64,000 bases of DNA. Origin: Asterella californica (taxonomy: Eukaryota; Streptophyta; Marchantiopsida; Marchantiales; Aytoniaceae). Of the stretch, positions 12,530 to 22,236 are shown piece by piece. The notes under the pieces were generated by a model. That model was not told the origin of the DNA and made no database searches. It was given only the letters and a program-made list of their open reading frames with translations. Where the stretch lies: the NCBI GenBank assembly GCA_036924285.1, contig JAYKYS010000001.1, forward strand, positions 1,907,501 through 1,971,500. The letters run 5' to 3'. Positions within the stretch are counted from its first letter, which is position 1. Each line of letters starts with the position of its first letter. A program made the position numbers and the translations under genes.

Positions 12530-13049
12530 GTTCTCAAGTCTAGACATCCAAGTCTAGATCAGAATGCACCTTGATACTGGCCCTGTCATCACTTCATGCC
12601 CCTCGAGTACACCCGCCAAACTCTTTGCGCCGCTGCATTTCCACCACAAACTCTTCAGTTGATGTTGTCGTGTTCTTGGTCGTGCTGATGTAGAACTCCC
12701 TGCAAGAGTCAAGTCAAGAGATCATTCTAGCTCACTTATGGTTTCTCACCAACACTCTATCAATCGTCTAGTCTTTCACGTCCGTGTGTATCTTGAATGA
12801 TTTGTGAAACTCCGACCGCTTCAATACTAGCGCTTGTGAAAAAATGGATTTGATCTTCGGAACAGATCATCTACCTCTTTGGTCCAACTTACATGTGCGT
12901 CTTTTCCCGTCCATTCTATTAGCGACGTGATCTTTGAAAACTTCATCGCATACTTACGGCAGAACTGCGCTAGTCCTAAGAACCACCGTATCTTCTTCAC
13001 TATAGTAGGAGGATTCAGCATCAATGCACCACTTATTTTATTCTTTTAT
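12530..13049 (-). pseudogene. Fragment of a gypsy pol gene (post-RT region)
   Basis: On the minus strand 12827-13024 reads PPTIVKKIRWFLGLAQFCRK and on to FSKITSLIEWTGKDAHVSWT, the stretch after the RT catalytic core of Ty3/gypsy polyproteins (KxxRxFLGLxxFYRxxI...FSxIxxPL). Only about 60 residues remain and no catalytic motif is kept. The rest of the interval holds nothing I recognise. Confidence 0.7.
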
Positions 13050-13250
13050 TTTAGTCCGGACCGGAGCCAAACTGTCTCTATAACCCTCAAGCTCAACATA
13101 CCTTAGGTCCCGACCTAGACCCAACTAAGTCGGTCCCAAAACATGAGCAAGTCACAACGTGACTTGGGACAGACTTCCCATAAAGTCTAAGGTCTTAAAT
13201 GATGCCTTCAATACACCTACCGGTCCAACCGCTATCGCGTTGTGACACGG
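13050..13250. repeat. Dispersed repeat R, copy 2
   Basis: Same direction as the copy at 11347-11703, sharing the CCCAACTA.GTCG block, the AAACATGAGCAAGTCACAAC core and GACTT.CCATAAAGTCTA. Confidence 0.7.
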
Positions 13251-13472
13251 CTCACATGTGAACTTAGTGTAGAACTTGTATTGTGTTTTGTTTTCTATGT
13301 TTCGTGAACCTTCTCATGTAACTCGTCTGAGAGCGTATTAGGTGTCATGTTCACAGTTATCTGGGATGTAAGATCACACGATAATGAGACATGTCGGCTC
13401 AGTGATCCGTGGACATTCCCGTGAGTGGTTTTTGTTGTCAAATTTGGGTATAAGATAGAGGGTAGAAGGTTC

Positions 13473-14387
13473 TGTAAACCCTCCGCGGTCCTAACGATCA
13501 ACTACCCCCCGATCTCTTAACCTCCACGATCGTCATCCACGAATCTGCAACTGTCGGGCCTGTCTCTCACTCAGGGGTCACCTCTGATGGCTTTGATGGA
13601 AGCACACCATGAATCTTGAAGAGAAAAATGCTAAGTTCACTCTCATTCATACACCCACAAACTTATCAACTAAAATCTCCATAATCTCATCCACTAAAAT
13701 CCTCCATTCTAACGACGTCTCTCAAGTTCTCACATGCTAAAAATGTCCCACACTCTCTATATTACTCAAGTTGTCATTACGACAATGTGAAAACAAGGAT
13801 GAGGAGCTCTTCTCTACTCCTCTATTTATACATTCTAGGTTTTTACTTTGGTACCCTCGGTAACTCAGCCGTAACTACTTTTACCGGGTTTTACTAAGAT
13901 ATTACTTAAGGTAAAAGCATTGATCACATGGGCTTTTTACCTTTTCACATGGGCTTATTCCTTCAAAGTCAACAACTTCTAGAAGGATTCTGGAATATTC
14001 TCAAGGAATCTCGAATTTCCACCCCCCCTCTACACTAGGACCCACTAAAAAGGAAACATGTGGAATCTCTTCTTGTTTTTAATGCCCACAAAGTCCACAA
14101 CTTTAATCCAACCACTAATATCAAGTCAAAAAGGAGATAAGAGATACTTTCCACCTCCTTTCTACCTTTTAGACAAGATGACAAGATAGTAGTGCTCACT
14201 CTTTAGCAAATATCTGAATTCTGCCAAAAGTACAGCTAAGTTTAACCATAACTAACTTTTAGCTAGTCATGACTAACTTGATACCTCCTAAAAGTACTTT
14301 GGCAGCAAATAAACATTCTCAACCCTTAGTTATAACTAAACACCTTACTAATTGACAAACTTCCTATGTGTAACATAGGTCGTTACA
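13473..14387 (-). repeat. 3' LTR of the gypsy element
   Basis: 915 bp, starting TGTAAACC and ending GTTACA on the plus strand. On the transcribed minus strand it runs TGTAACGACC to GGTTTACA. It is identical by eye to the other LTR. Confidence 0.95.
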
Positions 14388-14399
14388 TTTTACCCCCGG
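14388..14399 (-). other. Polypurine tract
   Basis: On the minus strand CCGGGGGTAAAA sits directly against the 3' LTR, the normal position of the plus-strand primer for LTR retrotransposons. The Gag-Pol stop codon (14401-14403) lies within 2 nt of it. Confidence 0.85.
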
Positions 14400-14400
14400 A

Positions 14401-17400
14401 CTAAATTTTCGCTCCGTCCTCGGAGTGAAGAGAGAACTTTCGTTGATGAAACAACTTCAACTTGTCATGATTTACCCGATCGAATCTCCTTCCTCCCAGC
14501 TCCTGAAGGTCATATGTGAAGTTGCTCCACACCTTATCTACAACAAAAGGACCAAAATATCTCGGAAGAAACTTCTTCCTAGCCCTCTTGAATCTGATAG
14601 CATCATACAACATAACCCAATCTCCGACTTGAAAAGGTTTTACCTCCCTCTTGCCCAACCTTTTGTCGTAACTCTTCTTTTGATACGCTTGAGCTCGTTC
14701 CATCCGGATCATCGCTATCGCTCGGGTCTCTTCCAACTCCATGAGTTGCTCCCTTCTTGATCTGACCACGTCTTCTCCTCTCGACCTCTTCAACTTTCGT
14801 TGAATAGTTTGAAAAGTATCCAATTCGAATTGGATGGGCAACTTGGACTCCACTCCATAAACCAGTCGAAATGGAGAGTACCCAGTAGAAGTCTTTGTTG
14901 TCGTTCGGTACTCCCATAAGATGGCATGTAGCCTCTTATCCCAAGTATGTTTCGCAGTCTCAACACCAGCATCTTTGGCGAGCATCATACAAAGTGTAAG
15001 ATTGGTCTTCTCCGCAAGACCATTAGCATTTGGCTTGTATGAGGTCGTTACTCGTGCCTTGATAGAAAAGTGTTGTAGCATAGCAGTAGTCATGCTCCCT
15101 ACAAACTCTCCTCCTCTATCCGAGACCAACTCTAACGGACATCCAAATCTGGTGATGATCCTCTCCCATAAGAATCTACCGACTTCTGTTTCATTGGTCT
15201 CTCTCAAAGGTCTAGCCTCTACCCACTTGGTACAATAGTCAGTGGCGACTACAATGTATCTATTTCCTCGAGGTGTCTTATTGAGAGGACCTACAAAGTC
15301 AATACCCCACTTCTCAAATGGTCCTAATATTGGAATTGATCTTAACGGAGGTGTTCTAGTAGACTTCAGAGCAAATGCTTGACATACATCGCAAGTTTTG
15401 CAATAGTCTAAACACTCCTTGAAAATCCCTCTCCAGTGATAACCCGCATCCAAAATCTTGAAAGCTGTTATCTTACCAGCAAAGTGACCTCCGCAAACAG
15501 TGCCATCGTGAAACTCGTGCATCAGCTTGAACGCCTCCTTCTGACCAACTGCTCTCCTTAGTAAGCCATCTGCTCCTTGATGAAATAGAATTCCCTCCAC
15601 CATGGTGTAAGGTTTGCATCTCTTGATCAACGCGTTACGTTCTCGGGTATGCATACCTTCCGGAAAAGAGCCATCTGCAAGGAAACTCCAGATTTCCTTA
15701 TACTCGTCCGGTATCTCCTCAATGCTTGTGATGGTCATCAGATGCTCGTCTGGAAACGAATCGTCAAATGGTTCTTCTCCCTCATCATCATAAGCCCTCG
15801 ACAAAAGATCAGCATTCGCATGCTTTTTCCCTGGTCTATCTTCGATCACATAATCGTATTCTGTTAGAAGGATCTTCCAACGAGCAATACGACCTTCGGC
15901 ATTAGGCTTATTAAAGATATACTTTAAAGCCTTGTGATCTGTGACTATGGAAAATTTCCCTCCTAGCAAGTAATGTCGGAATTTCTTCAATCCAAAGATC
16001 ACCGCTAATCCTTCTCGTTCAGTCACGGAGTAATTCTTCTCCGCTGGAACCATCTGCCTACTAGCATAAGCTATAGGATGATCATGCCCATCTCCATCTA
16101 GCTGACTTAATGTACATCCGATTGCTACATTGGAGGCATCCGTATATAGAATAAATGCTTTACTCCACTCAGGTTTAGCAAGTATAGGAGCTGTCACCAA
16201 TGCCTTTTTCAGCTCCTCAAATGCTTCCTTTGCCTTCTGATCATGCACTATCAAGTCAAAATCAACTCCCTTCTTCATGTACATAGTCAAAGCTATTGCT
16301 TTGTTTGAGAAGGAAAAGACAAACCTACGATAATATCCAACCATGCCAAGAAACTGCCTCAACTTTGTCAAGTTGATCGGAAATGGAAGATCCACAATCT
16401 TCTTCACCTTTTCAGGATCTACCGCAATCCCATTCTTGGAAATGATGTGCCCTAACAGCAGACCTTCTTCGCAGCCAAAGATGCACTTCTCTGGATTCAG
16501 AGAAGCGTTAGCTTGCTCCAACCGCTGCAGAACTTTGATCACATGATCAAAGTGGTCCTCCTTTCTTCCGTACACACAGAAATCATCAATGAAATCACGA
16601 ACAAACTTTCCTATGAATGGTTCGAACACCTTGTTCATGAACCTCTGAAACGTGGCCGGAGCATTACACAGTCCGAATGGCATCACTCGAAATGCAAATG
16701 TTCCCCAAGGAGTAGTGAAAGTAGTCAACTGCTGGTACTCCTGTGCTATCTTGATCTGGTTGTATCCACTATAACCATCACCAAAGCTGTACCACTCATG
16801 ACCGGCAACTTCCTCCAAAATCTCATCTATAAATGGTAGAGGATAATAGTCCTTCTTGGTAACTGCATTCAGCTTCTTATAGTCTATGCACACTCGCAGC
16901 TTACCATTCTTCTTCTTGACAATCACAATGGGTGAAACCCATTCTGAGTTCTCCACCTCATAGATGAAACTCGCCTCCTTCAACTTGTCTATCTCCTCCT
17001 TGACCATCATTGCCGTTGTGGGATTGACCCTTCTCTGCTTCTGTCGAACTGGTCTTGCGTGCTCCTCCAATTCGATTCGATGAGTCTCGAGAGTCACCTC
17101 CTTCAAATCCTTGTAGCTGAAAGCAAACACATGGATATATTTTCGAAATATATCTAGGAATCTACTTTTCTCCTCTTGAGTGACATTGATACCAAACTTC
17201 AGGGTAGAGAGTCTTCTCACAATCTCTGCCTCACTCAACTCTTCTTTGTCAGGATCTTTCTCCACTGCTGGTCGAGGCAACAAGTCAATAGCACTAAGCT
17301 GATGTAATGATTCATCTCGACCAAATCCTTCGTCCTCAGACGAGGATTCTTGATCGTAAGAATCGCCGGTATCTACTTCTGAGACACTCTGATCGTCCTC

Positions 17401-19287
17401 CGTATCAGATTCCCAGTAGTCACTAGTGGGTCTATCAGAGTCAGAAGTCACAACTCCAACACCCGAGAGAGGAACTATCACTCTATGATCTCTAGGCCCA
17501 ATCCGTAAGTATCCCTTGTGCCACCTATCCGTGGTGCGCACAGCTCTCAACCAAGGCCTACCTAGGAGCAAATCATAACTAGAGTCCTTTAACACTTGAA
17601 AGGACATCAATGTTTGAACTCCCATCACAGACACGACCACCTTCTCTAACACGCCAAGAGGTCTTACCCGTTGCTTGTTAGCCATCCCCACGACAATGCT
17701 AGCCGGGCGAGTTGGTTCCATCCCCAACTTCTTCATCAATCTCTCCGATATGGCGTTTACAGCCGACCCTCCATCCACCAATACGTCAGAGACGTAGTGA
17801 CCATTCAATCGGACTTCAATCTTTGAAGCCCTAGTGCATACCTCTGAAGCATGCACATCCACCACACCAACTCCCACTGACTTTGATGTCTTGCTCTTGG
17901 GTTTCTTCTTCTTGCTTCTCTTAGAACTCAGTCCTCCTCTGAGTTCCCTTCGTAAGCTGGGATTAAGTGCGATCAGTTGTCCAACAGTGATGTTGGCTTT
18001 CTGAGCACCCACATCTTCAACCACATCATATCCCGCTTGGGAAGATGAAATGGTGAAATCCGCCATCCCCAGCTTCCTTCTTGGCTCCCTTGGTGTACTC
18101 GAAACATTACTCGAACGAGTACTTCTACTTGCTGACTCCTCCATGAAAACCGGTTCATCAGAAAATCGAGTTCTTTTTCTTTCTTGAGCTAAAAGCTCCA
18201 CCGGTGCATGAGAAGAGTTTGAACTCTCTCCTTTCTCGTAGATGGGATCTCGCACGACATCGATAGTAGCCACCCCTTTGTCTCGTCCTTGTGATGGATT
18301 TCCTCCACCCACATTCATTCTGACAGCTTCGGCACCTCTTGCTCCGTTGTTAGGACAATTTCGCTGGAAATGAGAACCTCCACACGTCCAACAAGTGATT
18401 CCTCCAAAGTTACCTTGGTTGCCTCCAAAGTTACCTTGATTTCCTCGGTTGGGATTGTTGTCGTAACCTCTTTGACCTCCTCCTCCACCTTTGTTCCTCC
18501 ATTCTCGTAACTGCACCACATTTATCTTGAGATCCGCAAGAGTGTCAGTGATGCTCTTCAGCTCGGCATGAAAATCAGAGGTGGCAGTAGACATCGTTGT
18601 TGGGACAAACGGTCTTGGCACCACCGTTGGAGTAGGAGCTGACGTTGAAGCAATCACCAATTGTGATGGTGCAGGTGCGATCGTTGTGACTACACCAGGA
18701 GTCGGAGTTGACACCAGAGCAACATGATGAGGTTGGATGATATCTCCTTCATCCAAACTCTCTTCCATGTTTGTCGCAATCTTGATGGCCTCCGCTTTGG
18801 TTGCTGGCTTCTCGTACCTCACTTGGGTTCGAATTGAAGGCCTCAACCCTCCCACCAAGTTCTTGGTCAACACTGCTCCAATCCCCGCCATCGTTAGCTC
18901 CACATTGTCTCCACTCTTCCGTAGGACCGTCCGAAACCGTTGCTCCAACTTATCCACCCTTTCGGCATATTGCCGAACTTTCTCGTCGTCACGTTGCTTC
19001 AAATGAGTAAGCTCCACCATGAGCTTCTCATAACTCTCTTCTGGAAGAAATTCTTCGATGAGTGCATTACTCAACGTCTCCCATGTGTCCTCAACTGCAC
19101 CAGGTGTCTGGCTCTTCACTCGGTCTTCATACCACGTAAGAGCAAAATCTTCTAAAAACTCTGGCAGTAACAACACCCATTCTTCCTTCCTTCTCACGTT
19201 GTTTCCGATGCAACCCCTTTTGAAGTCTCGAACAAACGGTTCTACATCTTCATTGTCCTTCCCATGAAACACGGGTAGCTTTCCCAT
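14401..19287 (-). CDS. Ty3/gypsy Gag-Pol polyprotein, intact
   Basis: One 1628-residue frame from ATG at 19287. Domains in order: retrotransposon Gag (about 35-125, with EWVLLLPEFL and ALTWYEDRV); a zinc knuckle at 299-311 of form CX2CX3HX4C, one residue shorter than usual; aspartic protease around 500-580 with VDGGSAVNAIS (Asp505; DGGS rather than the commoner DSG/DTG) and LLLGRPWL; reverse transcriptase about 770-950 with FRVMPFGLCNAP and catalytic FIDD (Asp901-Asp902); RNase H with YTDAS (Asp1050); integrase with an HHCC zinc site (about 1257-1302) and D1330, D1390, E1426, spaced DD35E; a GPF motif at 1579-1581. There is no chromodomain. Gag and Pol are fused without a frameshift. The LTR promoter on the minus strand should drive it. 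All catalytic residues are present, so it may be active. Confidence 0.97.
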   Translation of the reverse strand: MGKLPVFHGKDNEDVEPFVRDFKRGCIGNNVRRKEEWVLLLPEFLEDFALTWYEDRVKSQTPGAVEDTWETLSNALIEEFLPEESYEKLMVELTHLKQRDDEKVRQYAERVDKLEQRFRTVLRKSGDNVELTMAGIGAVLTKNLVGGLRPSIRTQVRYEKPATKAEAIKIATNMEESLDEGDIIQPHHVALVSTPTPGVVTTIAPAPSQLVIASTSAPTPTVVPRPFVPTTMSTATSDFHAELKSITDTLADLKINVVQLREWRNKGGGGGQRGYDNNPNRGNQGNFGGNQGNFGGITCWTCGGSHFQRNCPNNGARGAEAVRMNVGGGNPSQGRDKGVATIDVVRDPIYEKGESSNSSHAPVELLAQERKRTRFSDEPVFMEESASRSTRSSNVSSTPREPRRKLGMADFTISSSQAGYDVVEDVGAQKANITVGQLIALNPSLRRELRGGLSSKRSKKKKPKSKTSKSVGVGVVDVHASEVCTRASKIEVRLNGHYVSDVLVDGGSAVNAISERLMKKLGMEPTRPASIVVGMANKQRVRPLGVLEKVVVSVMGVQTLMSFQVLKDSSYDLLLGRPWLRAVRTTDRWHKGYLRIGPRDHRVIVPLSGVGVVTSDSDRPTSDYWESDTEDDQSVSEVDTGDSYDQESSSEDEGFGRDESLHQLSAIDLLPRPAVEKDPDKEELSEAEIVRRLSTLKFGINVTQEEKSRFLDIFRKYIHVFAFSYKDLKEVTLETHRIELEEHARPVRQKQRRVNPTTAMMVKEEIDKLKEASFIYEVENSEWVSPIVIVKKKNGKLRVCIDYKKLNAVTKKDYYPLPFIDEILEEVAGHEWYSFGDGYSGYNQIKIAQEYQQLTTFTTPWGTFAFRVMPFGLCNAPATFQRFMNKVFEPFIGKFVRDFIDDFCVYGRKEDHFDHVIKVLQRLEQANASLNPEKCIFGCEEGLLLGHIISKNGIAVDPEKVKKIVDLPFPINLTKLRQFLGMVGYYRRFVFSFSNKAIALTMYMKKGVDFDLIVHDQKAKEAFEELKKALVTAPILAKPEWSKAFILYTDASNVAIGCTLSQLDGDGHDHPIAYASRQMVPAEKNYSVTEREGLAVIFGLKKFRHYLLGGKFSIVTDHKALKYIFNKPNAEGRIARWKILLTEYDYVIEDRPGKKHANADLLSRAYDDEGEEPFDDSFPDEHLMTITSIEEIPDEYKEIWSFLADGSFPEGMHTRERNALIKRCKPYTMVEGILFHQGADGLLRRAVGQKEAFKLMHEFHDGTVCGGHFAGKITAFKILDAGYHWRGIFKECLDYCKTCDVCQAFALKSTRTPPLRSIPILGPFEKWGIDFVGPLNKTPRGNRYIVVATDYCTKWVEARPLRETNETEVGRFLWERIITRFGCPLELVSDRGGEFVGSMTTAMLQHFSIKARVTTSYKPNANGLAEKTNLTLCMMLAKDAGVETAKHTWDKRLHAILWEYRTTTKTSTGYSPFRLVYGVESKLPIQFELDTFQTIQRKLKRSRGEDVVRSRREQLMELEETRAIAMIRMERAQAYQKKSYDKRLGKREVKPFQVGDWVMLYDAIRFKRARKKFLPRYFGPFVVDKVWSNFTYDLQELGGRRFDRVNHDKLKLFHQRKFSLHSEDGAKI

Positions 19288-19500
19288 CTTGTAACTACTC
19301 TTTCTACTCTTCTAATCGTCGTGCAATAACTACTCGCTAAAAGAGTACGAACATCACCAATTCCATTCGCGAATAATCTACCATAGGTAAAATGAAAGGA
19401 AATGGTTGTAACAACACCTCTTGTGCCATCTCTTCTCCCAAGGTAATCATGAGTCTGAGTCGCATCACCGCCTTCTCCACCATTCGAATGACGATCTCCA

Positions 19501-19977
19501 TCACAACTCAACCGAGTCCTCTTTTGAAGTCGACAACTTCTCCGTCTCAGCTCTTTGAGTCTCGTCCAACTTCTCGACTACTGACGTAAGTAGGGCGGCC
19601 ACATCGACGCACTTGTGTCCTCTTGATAGATCACCCACTCCACAACTTGGACAAGGATCTTCGCCTAGAAGATGAATTGGCGCTGGTGACGATGGACCCA
19701 CTCGAAGACTTAAATCAGTAAACTCCCGCTTCCCTTTAGCTCTCTCGGTTCTGATTCTAGTTGGACAATTCACTACTTTATGTCCCAACCCTCTACAGAA
19801 ATAACACCACAAGTCGGTTTCTACTCTTCTCCTCGGAGATTCTACTTGAGGTTTTGTACTAGGGTTCTCAAACTCAACGATAATCTGTTTCGAGCTCTCT
19901 CCGACGCTTACTATGACATCTAAACCTTGAGGAAGGTTTCTAAGTCTAACTTTCCAATCTTTTGAATTTCCACTCAT
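19501..19977 (-). CDS. Extra leader ORF with zinc knuckle in the gypsy element
   Basis: A 158-codon frame upstream of Gag-Pol on the same strand. ATG at 19977 (MSGNSKDWKVRLRNLPQG) is chosen over an in-frame TTG further up. The protein has a canonical CX2CX4HX4C knuckle (CYFCRGLGHKVVNC) in its first half, then CPSCGVGDLSRGHKC, a second Cys/His cluster, and a charged C-terminus. The first 45 residues read like short beta strands with a nucleic-acid-binding look. It ends 213 bp before the Gag-Pol ATG. It could be a captured gene, a relic of an older gag, or an accessory nucleocapsid. An intact frame in a young element suggests it is maintained. Confidence 0.6.
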   Translation of the reverse strand: MSGNSKDWKVRLRNLPQGLDVIVSVGESSKQIIVEFENPSTKPQVESPRRRVETDLWCYFCRGLGHKVVNCPTRIRTERAKGKREFTDLSLRVGPSSPAPIHLLGEDPCPSCGVGDLSRGHKCVDVAALLTSVVEKLDETQRAETEKLSTSKEDSVEL

Positions 19978-20115
19978 GTTGCACCTTCTCAACCATTAAG
20001 TGGACAAAATATCATAGAGGAAAATAATTCTACATTACTTTCTTAACTCTTCCGAGCTTTATATTAGAAATCGTGCATTATACATGCTATACACGAAATA
20101 AAATCTAATCTAATA

Positions 20116-20433
20116 TTAACTATCAAAGATATGATCCTCCTCACCCTCGTTTGTACTCATCACAACAGACATCTTGAACTCACTCTTGTAAGGATCCAAC
20201 TCTATTTCACCAGGAGCATTCGTGGCCTCCATAGTGAATGATGCTTTAAACTCGACTTTCTTCAAATCTGTGCCAATTGTCGCGGAAGCTTCTTCGTATA
20301 GAGTAAAGAGGGCACCCCAAGTGCTATAGATGCGTGTTCGTAACTCATCTATACTTAACTTGGGCTTCTCCGTCTCTGTTCGAACTCCTAAACGTCTCTT
20401 CTTCCACCTCGTCATTCGAACTGGATTCCCCAT
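20116..20433 (-). CDS. Second leader ORF in the gypsy element
   Basis: A 105-codon frame from ATG at 20433. A basic N-terminus (RMTRWKKRRLGVR) is followed by a helical stretch (DELRTRIYSTWGALFTLYEE) and an acidic end. I recognise no family. It lies 138 bp before the zinc-knuckle ORF on the same strand, so both would be in the leader of the genomic RNA. It may be an independent accessory product or a 5' exon joined to the next ORF. Confidence 0.4.
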   Translation of the reverse strand: MGNPVRMTRWKKRRLGVRTETEKPKLSIDELRTRIYSTWGALFTLYEEASATIGTDLKKVEFKASFTMEATNAPGEIELDPYKSEFKMSVVMSTNEGEEDHIFDS

Positions 20434-20588
20434 GACGTATCTTCAAGACCTCCTTGTATGCCGAAACGTATCTCTCTTAGTTGGTAAGAGATCTCTCCAA
20501 GATTTTTGTGGTCTCCAGTAGCTCAACCTCCAAGCTACTAAATCATGAAATTTCAACAGAAACTTCCCTAATCAGAAGAGATGGTGAT

Positions 20589-21020
20589 GACTGTACAAAT
20601 TTTCAGAGAACTGAAATTTGTATATTTTCACTTCCCTCATGGTTGTCAACCCCCTCCACTTTGAAAAATCCTTTCTCCCTCTTCAGACCTCATCTTCTCA
20701 TGATTTCTTTTGTCCTGGATAGGTTATCAGCCACTCTAAAACACTGGAAAGTTTCTCAGGAAAATAAAATTCACAGAAAATCTGACACTGACTGTAAACT
20801 TTTTCCAGAGAACAGAATTCCTCAACTCTCACGAATAGACCCCCTCAATTTTGAAAAATCATTGCTCCCTCTCTAGACCACCTTTTCCTATGATTTCTTT
20901 TGTCTTAGATAGGTTATCAGCCAATCTAAAACACTGGAAAGTTTCACAGGAAAATAAAATTCACAGAAAAGTTGACAACGACTGTACAAATTTTCCAGAG
21001 AGCAGAATTTCTAAACTCAC
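20589..21020. repeat. Tandem repeat of about 190-200 bp in the gypsy leader
   Basis: The word GACTGTA followed by a CCAGAGA.CAGAATT-type sequence recurs at 20589, 20790 and 20980. Between the recurrences, GGTTATCAGCCA.TCTAAAAC and ACTGGAAAGTTTC are shared. That is a little over two copies, slightly diverged, in the untranslated leader just downstream of the PBS. Confidence 0.85.
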
Positions 21021-21300
21021 AAATTTCTCTCCTCTAATAACTTTTCTCTCCTCCTTTCTCTACAACTCTTGTTGCACCTTCTTTCAACTCTCCTCAAACC
21101 CTTTCTAAGTGAACAAGATGTAAAGAATGACTTCGAACGCGTCATATATCACTACGGGATACACGAAAGGTTCTAACGTTGCTAACATCGCGTTAGCTCT
21201 CTCTCCTCCCAACGTTCTCTCCATGTGCTCTCTCATAATCTCCTTTTGTCGAATATAGAACTGAACTCTAAACATCGTTCAACGATCCCTTCAAGTGAGG

Positions 21301-21317
21301 TCCCGGCAACGGAACCA
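21301..21317 (-). other. Primer-binding site of the gypsy element
   Basis: On the minus strand TGGTTCCGTTGCCGGGA starts 4 nt inside the 5' LTR. The CGTTGCCGGG core is the tRNA-Asp-like PBS common in plant Ty3/gypsy elements; the TGGTTC start differs from the usual TGGCGC, so the exact primer tRNA is uncertain. Confidence 0.75.
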
Positions 21318-21321
21318 AAAA

Positions 21322-22236
21322 TGTAAACCCTCCGCGGTCCTAACGATCAACTACCCCCCGATCTCTTAACCTCCACGATCGTCATCCACGAATCTGCAAC
21401 TGTCGGGCCTGTCTCTCACTCAGGGGTCACCTCTGATGGCTTTGATGGAAGCACACCATGAATCTTGAAGAGAAAAATGCTAAGTTCACTCTCATTCATA
21501 CACCCACAAACTTATCAACTAAAATCTCCATAATCTCATCCACTAAAATCCTCCATTCTAACGACGTCTCTCAAGTTCTCACATGCTAAAAATGTCCCAC
21601 ACTCTCTATATTACTCAAGTTGTCATTACGACAATGTGAAAACAAGGATGAGGAGCTCTTCTCTACTCCTCTATTTATACATTCTAGGTTTTTACTTTGG
21701 TACCCTCGGTAACTCAGCCGTAACTACTTTTACCGGGTTTTACTAAGATATTACTTAAGGTAAAAGCATTGATCACATGGGCTTTTTACCTTTTCACATG
21801 GGCTTATTCCTTCAAAGTCAACAACTTCTAGAAGGATTCTGGAATATTCTCAAGGAATCTCGAATTTCCACCCCCCCTCTACACTAGGACCCACTAAAAA
21901 GGAAACATGTGGAATCTCTTCTTGTTTTTAATGCCCACAAAGTCCACAACTTTAATCCAACCACTAATATCAAGTCAAAAAGGAGATAAGAGATACTTTC
22001 CACCTCCTTTCTACCTTTTAGACAAGATGACAAGATAGTAGTGCTCACTCTTTAGCAAATATCTGAATTCTGCCAAAAGTACAGCTAAGTTTAACCATAA
22101 CTAACTTTTAGCTAGTCATGACTAACTTGATACCTCCTAAAAGTACTTTGGCAGCAAATAAACATTCTCAACCCTTAGTTATAACTAAACACCTTACTAA
22201 TTGACAAACTTCCTATGTGTAACATAGGTCGTTACA
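21322..22236 (-). repeat. 5' LTR of the gypsy element
   Basis: 915 bp with the same sequence by eye as 13473-14387. It supplies the promoter for the element, which is transcribed leftwards in window coordinates. Confidence 0.95.
21671..21679 (-). promoter_or_regulatory. TATA box of the gypsy LTR
   Basis: On the minus strand TATAAATAG followed by AGGAG inside the 5' LTR is a textbook plant TATA box. The same word is present in the 3' LTR (13822-13830) and, as CTATTTATA, in the old LTR at 11704-12529. Confidence 0.7.

Larger units (their letters stand above)
13473..22236 (-). mobile_element. Full-length, recently inserted Ty3/gypsy retrotransposon
   Basis: An 8764-bp element with 915-bp LTRs at both ends (13473-14387 and 21322-22236) that look identical by eye, TG..CA ends and a flanking 4-bp GTTC repeat (13469-13472 and 22237-22240). 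On the minus strand the order is 5' LTR, PBS, long leader with two small ORFs, Gag-Pol, polypurine tract, 3' LTR. Gag-Pol is one uninterrupted frame of 1628 codons. Integrase follows RNase H and no chromodomain follows integrase, so it belongs with the non-chromovirus Ty3/gypsy lineages. Everything needed for autonomous transposition appears present. Confidence 0.95.

Noticed and set aside
12879..13106. A 75-codon + frame in the LTR debris
   Set aside because: It is antisense to a recognisable gypsy pol fragment.
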